This document shows, in pieces, positions 61,389 through 64,000 of a stretch of DNA of 64,000 nucleotides. How positions within the stretch are numbered: the stretch's first letter is position 1; each line of letters opens with the position of its first letter. A program made the translations under genes and the position numbers. Origin of the DNA: Pelomonas sp. Root1237 (GTDB taxonomy: Bacteria; Pseudomonadota; Gammaproteobacteria; Burkholderiales; Burkholderiaceae_C); NCBI RefSeq assembly GCF_001425055.1, contig NZ_LMDK01000021.1, forward strand, positions 62,001 through 126,000. Direction: 5' to 3'. The notes under the pieces are model-generated. The model was given only the letters and a program-made list of their open reading frames with translations. It searched no databases and was not told the DNA's origin.

Positions 61389-61811
61389 TTAAAGCAGCCG
61401 CCCGACCAGGGCGGTTTTGACGGCGGGACTGGCGTGGAGGGCGCCAAGCACGGTCAGCGACTCGATGGTGGCGAGCGCCAGTTCCGGCGTGACATCGGGC
61501 GCGATGACGGCGAGGCCCAGCACGCGGATCTGCAGCTTCTGCCCCGCCGCCTGGACCTCCGCCAGGTCGGCCGCGCTGAACTGCTGGATGCCCAGCACGA
61601 TGCTCTTGCGCGAGACCACCTGGCGCACCACATCTGCGTGCGTCGCGATCTGGTTGCGAATGGCCGTGCGGATCAGGTCGCTGCGGTTGGCATAGAAACC
61701 CTCCTGCACCAGCAGGTCGATCTGGCCCAGGTCGACGCAGCCGATGTTGAGGGTGAGCTTTTCGTCGACAGGCTTGGCCGCCTTGGGCGAGAGCAAAGGT
61801 GTGGAAGGCAT
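61389..61811 (-). CDS. CopG-type ribbon-helix-helix regulator
   Basis: 140 residues from the ATG at 61811. KLTLNIGCVDLGQIDLLVQE, GFYANRSDLIRTAIRNQIAT is a clear ribbon-helix-helix domain of the CopG/ParD kind. The remaining 80 residues (VVRQVVSRKSIVLGIQQFSA, ALATIESLTVLGALHASPAV) form a repeat-like domain seen in Burkholderiales homologues next to PHB-depolymerase genes. It is 29 bases upstream of the esterase gene and in the same direction, so may regulate it. Confidence 0.85.
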   Translation of the reverse strand: MPSTPLLSPKAAKPVDEKLTLNIGCVDLGQIDLLVQEGFYANRSDLIRTAIRNQIATHADVVRQVVSRKSIVLGIQQFSAADLAEVQAAGQKLQIRVLGLAVIAPDVTPELALATIESLTVLGALHASPAVKTALVGRLL

Positions 61812-61903
61812 GGCGCCATCATGCAACCATCCACTTGGATTCCACTAGCCTTATTTTGTAAGCGTTTCAAAGCGCCCGGCCGAGCCAAGGGCGGCAGGCC
61901 GCA

Positions 61904-64000
61904 TCAGTCGCTGTCCTGCCCGGGCAGCAGCGCAGGCCAGGGCCAGCACTGCGATTGATCCGCGGGCTCCCAGGCATCCGCGGCCTGGTAGCCGATGACG
62001 CGCAGCAGCGAAGCCAGCGGGTTGGCGGCAGGGGCGAACCTGGGGTCCAGGGCCTTGTCGATGGTGTCCACCAGGCCTTGCAGATGGGCACGCTGGATGC
62101 GGTCCCCGCTGGTGGCCTTGGCACTGATCACACCCTTGAGATCGCGCAGCTCGGCCCTCACCACGGCTTGGCCGTCGTCCAGGCCCATCAGGCCGGCAAT
62201 GCTGAGGCCGGTGAAATTGAGGCGCGCAGCGAGGGTGTCGACATAGTGGCGCTGCAGGCCGCGGCGCGGCGCGGCGATGGCAGCGCCGCTGGCGAGTTCG
62301 GTGAACACGCCGCGGCGCAGCTCGGACAACAGCTCGTCCAGGCGGTAGGCCTGGGCGCCGAAATGCGCCTCCTGGGCTGCCAGGCGCTGTGTGCGGGCAG
62401 GGTCCAGCATCATGCGCAGCAGGCTGCGCTGGGAGGTGCTGACCATGCCGGGTGGCTCGGACGCGCGCAGGCGCTGGGTCACGGCCGGGTCCAGCAGCCA
62501 TGGCGGGGTGGCCAGCAGTTGGCCGGTCAGGAACTTCACCGCGCGAACCTGCTGGGCGCGAGGCACGGGCGTGGCAATGGCGCCGGGCTGGTCGTTGTGC
62601 TTGTTCTGCACGCCGTAGCCGCCCACGATGGCCGCCACGTGGCTGAGTTCGCGCAGCCACTGCGTCCAGGTGGCGCGGTAGAGATCCTCCAGGGTCTTGT
62701 CGTCCTTGCCGTCCTGCGGCACGAGGCCCGGCAGCATCTTGACCACGCGCTCCAGGTTGCGCATGCCCAGCGTGGTGGCAGCCACGGCGTCCGCATCGCC
62801 GACGGCCTCGGCGTTCTCGCCGAAGTCGCCGCCCTCGGCCTTGGGCGCGCTGAAGCGCAGCCAGGGCTTGCCGTCCTGCTCGCGCGCCCACAGGTTGAGC
62901 TGCTGGCGCTCCTCTTCGGGCGTCTTGGCGCTGGGGATGGGGGTGTAGCCCCAGCGGGTGGCGAACACGTCGTAGGGGCCGATCTTGGGAATCAGCAGCG
63001 CGGGATCGACGTTGTCCTCCGGCTGGACGAGGTAGTTGAAGCGGCTGTAATCCATCAGCGTGGGCACATGGCCCATGGTCTTGAGCCACTGGGGGTCGCG
63101 CAGCTTGTCCACCGGGTACAGGGAGCTGGCCTTCATGTTGTGCGGGAAGCCCAGCGAATGCCCCACCTCGTGCGTGACGACGAAAGCCACCAGGTCGCCC
63201 ATGAGGTCATCCGGCAGCGGCAGCTTGCGGGCGCGCGGGTCCAGCGGGCCCACCTGCGTGACGTACCAGTCGCGCTGCAGCTGGACGATGTTGTGGAACA
63301 TCACGATGTTGGCGTTCAGGATCTCGCCGCTGCGCGGGTCTGCCAGGTGCGGGCCGTAGGCATTGGCGGTGGGCGACGGCACCCAGCGGATGACGCTGTA
63401 GCGCACGTCCTCGGGGTCGAACTCCGGGTCTTCCTCGGGCGTGGGGAATGGCCGCGCCTGCACGGCGTTCTTGAAGCCCGCGGCCTCGAAGGCCTCGTTC
63501 CAGGCCTCGACGCCCTTCTTCACATAGGGCACCAGCGAGGTGGGCGTGGCCCTGTCGATGTACCAGACGATGGGCTTGACCGGCTCGCTCACCGCGGCGC
63601 CGGGGTCCTTCTTCTCCAGCCTCCAACGGGTGATCAGGCGCTCGCGCCGGACCTCGTGCGCGCCGGCGCCGAAGTCGGTGCGGCTGACGCTGAAGAAGCC
63701 CACGCGGTCGTCCAGCAGGCGCGGCATCATGGGCTGCTGGGGCAGTTGCACGATGCTGTAGGCCAGGTTGAGCGACACGCTGCGCGCCGCCTGCATCTGC
63801 GGCAGCACGGGCAGGCCCGGTATCGTGGGCATGGGCGTCGGCATGACGGTGTAGGTATGCACCGCGTCCACCCGCACGCTGCCGGGGAAGGCCTTGGTCT
63901 GCTCCACGTAGCTGCGGCTGCTGTCCACGCCGCCGCGCACCATGGCACGGGCGCTGAAATCGCCCACTTCGGAGTTGAACAGCCGCGTGACCTCAATCAC
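61904..64000 (-). CDS. Zinc-dependent metalloprotease, DUF5117/DUF4953 type (partial)
   Basis: 699 codons are visible; the N-terminus lies beyond the right edge. The zinc site is FVVTHEVGHSLGFPHNMKAS, an HExGHxxGxxH metzincin-type motif. Upstream, IVWYIDRATPTSLVPYVKKG and VEAWNEAFEAAGFKNAVQAR are typical of DUF4953 proteins; the C-terminal part is helical. Such proteins are large exported or periplasmic peptidases. The stop is at 61904 and nothing indicates a disruption. Confidence 0.9.
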   Translation of the reverse strand: MIEVTRLFNSEVGDFSARAMVRGGVDSSRSYVEQTKAFPGSVRVDAVHTYTVMPTPMPTIPGLPVLPQMQAARSVSLNLAYSIVQLPQQPMMPRLLDDRVGFFSVSRTDFGAGAHEVRRERLITRWRLEKKDPGAAVSEPVKPIVWYIDRATPTSLVPYVKKGVEAWNEAFEAAGFKNAVQARPFPTPEEDPEFDPEDVRYSVIRWVPSPTANAYGPHLADPRSGEILNANIVMFHNIVQLQRDWYVTQVGPLDPRARKLPLPDDLMGDLVAFVVTHEVGHSLGFPHNMKASSLYPVDKLRDPQWLKTMGHVPTLMDYSRFNYLVQPEDNVDPALLIPKIGPYDVFATRWGYTPIPSAKTPEEERQQLNLWAREQDGKPWLRFSAPKAEGGDFGENAEAVGDADAVAATTLGMRNLERVVKMLPGLVPQDGKDDKTLEDLYRATWTQWLRELSHVAAIVGGYGVQNKHNDQPGAIATPVPRAQQVRAVKFLTGQLLATPPWLLDPAVTQRLRASEPPGMVSTSQRSLLRMMLDPARTQRLAAQEAHFGAQAYRLDELLSELRRGVFTELASGAAIAAPRRGLQRHYVDTLAARLNFTGLSIAGLMGLDDGQAVVRAELRDLKGVISAKATSGDRIQRAHLQGLVDTIDKALDPRFAPAANPLASLLRVIGYQAADAWEPADQSQCWPWPALLPGQDSD

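Overview
The window is a stretch of GC-rich, gene-dense chromosome. Codon use, the gene families (Liv-type ABC transporter, PEP-CTERM protein, XAC-type TonB receptor, SPFH/RHH pair, DUF3309, DUF1328) and a sigma-54 promoter on a PEP-CTERM gene suggest a Burkholderiales betaproteobacterium, perhaps a Roseateles/Mitsuaria/Pelomonas-like plant- or biomass-associated bacterium. The genus is an inference. I saw no rRNA, tRNA, CRISPR array, transposase or integrase.

Layout. 1-8.1 kb: LysR/SDR pair, a 54-residue Cys-rich metallothionein-like gene next to an AraC regulator, a Liv-type transporter operon (LivH, fused LivM-LivG, LivF) without a binding protein, and an SbmA/YddA-like ABC exporter. 8.2-13.7 kb: BON lipoprotein, AsmA-like protein, DUF1328 protein, and a MarR/MFS pair with twin operators. 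13.9-18.3 kb: a tightly coupled TonB receptor - YfiR-like - hybrid histidine kinase operon. 18.3-22.7 kb: thioredoxin-fold protein/TetR pair, a collapsed ohr pseudogene, and a LysR-controlled SDR-NTF2-tautomerase operon. 22.8-29.0 kb: a large TonB receptor (with a stray C-terminal fragment of another receptor behind it), a GntR regulator and an IlvD/Edd sugar-acid dehydratase. 28.98-29.24 kb: a 267-bp element that can fold as a three-way junction. 29.3-36.9 kb: SPFH/RHH pair, then a Ser/Thr kinase, lipoprotein, ECF sigma factor and secreted protein. 37-39.4 kb: GNAT, EVE, GFA and PEP-CTERM genes. 39.5-56.2 kb: the glucuronoxylan locus. 56.2-64 kb: CPBP protease, small basic protein, second LacI, YciI, MFS, PHB-depolymerase-type esterase, CopG and a truncated zinc metalloprotease.

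The main theme is glucuronoxylan use. Two divergent transcription units start around 44.7-45 kb. The minus-strand unit encodes GH67 alpha-glucuronidase, a LacI regulator, uronate dehydrogenase and an SMP-30 lactonase, which would release glucuronic acid and oxidise it towards glucarate. The plus-strand unit encodes a ROK (XylR-type) regulator, GH43 beta-xylosidase, a GPH sugar symporter, XylA, XylB, a GH30 xylanase lipoprotein and an SGNH acetylesterase. Near-identical palindromes resembling the LacI-family XylR 'xyl-box' lie before GH67, before the distant TonB receptor and before the dehydratase, so the 23-29 kb genes probably belong to the same regulon.

The most novel-looking items are: an ECF sigma factor whose acidic region-2.2 patch is replaced by Ser/Thr, close to a Ser/Thr kinase; the three-way-junction repeat; the metallothionein-like gene; the TonB/YfiR/kinase operon; and several gene remnants (ohr, a TonB receptor tail, a possible FAH-family gene).
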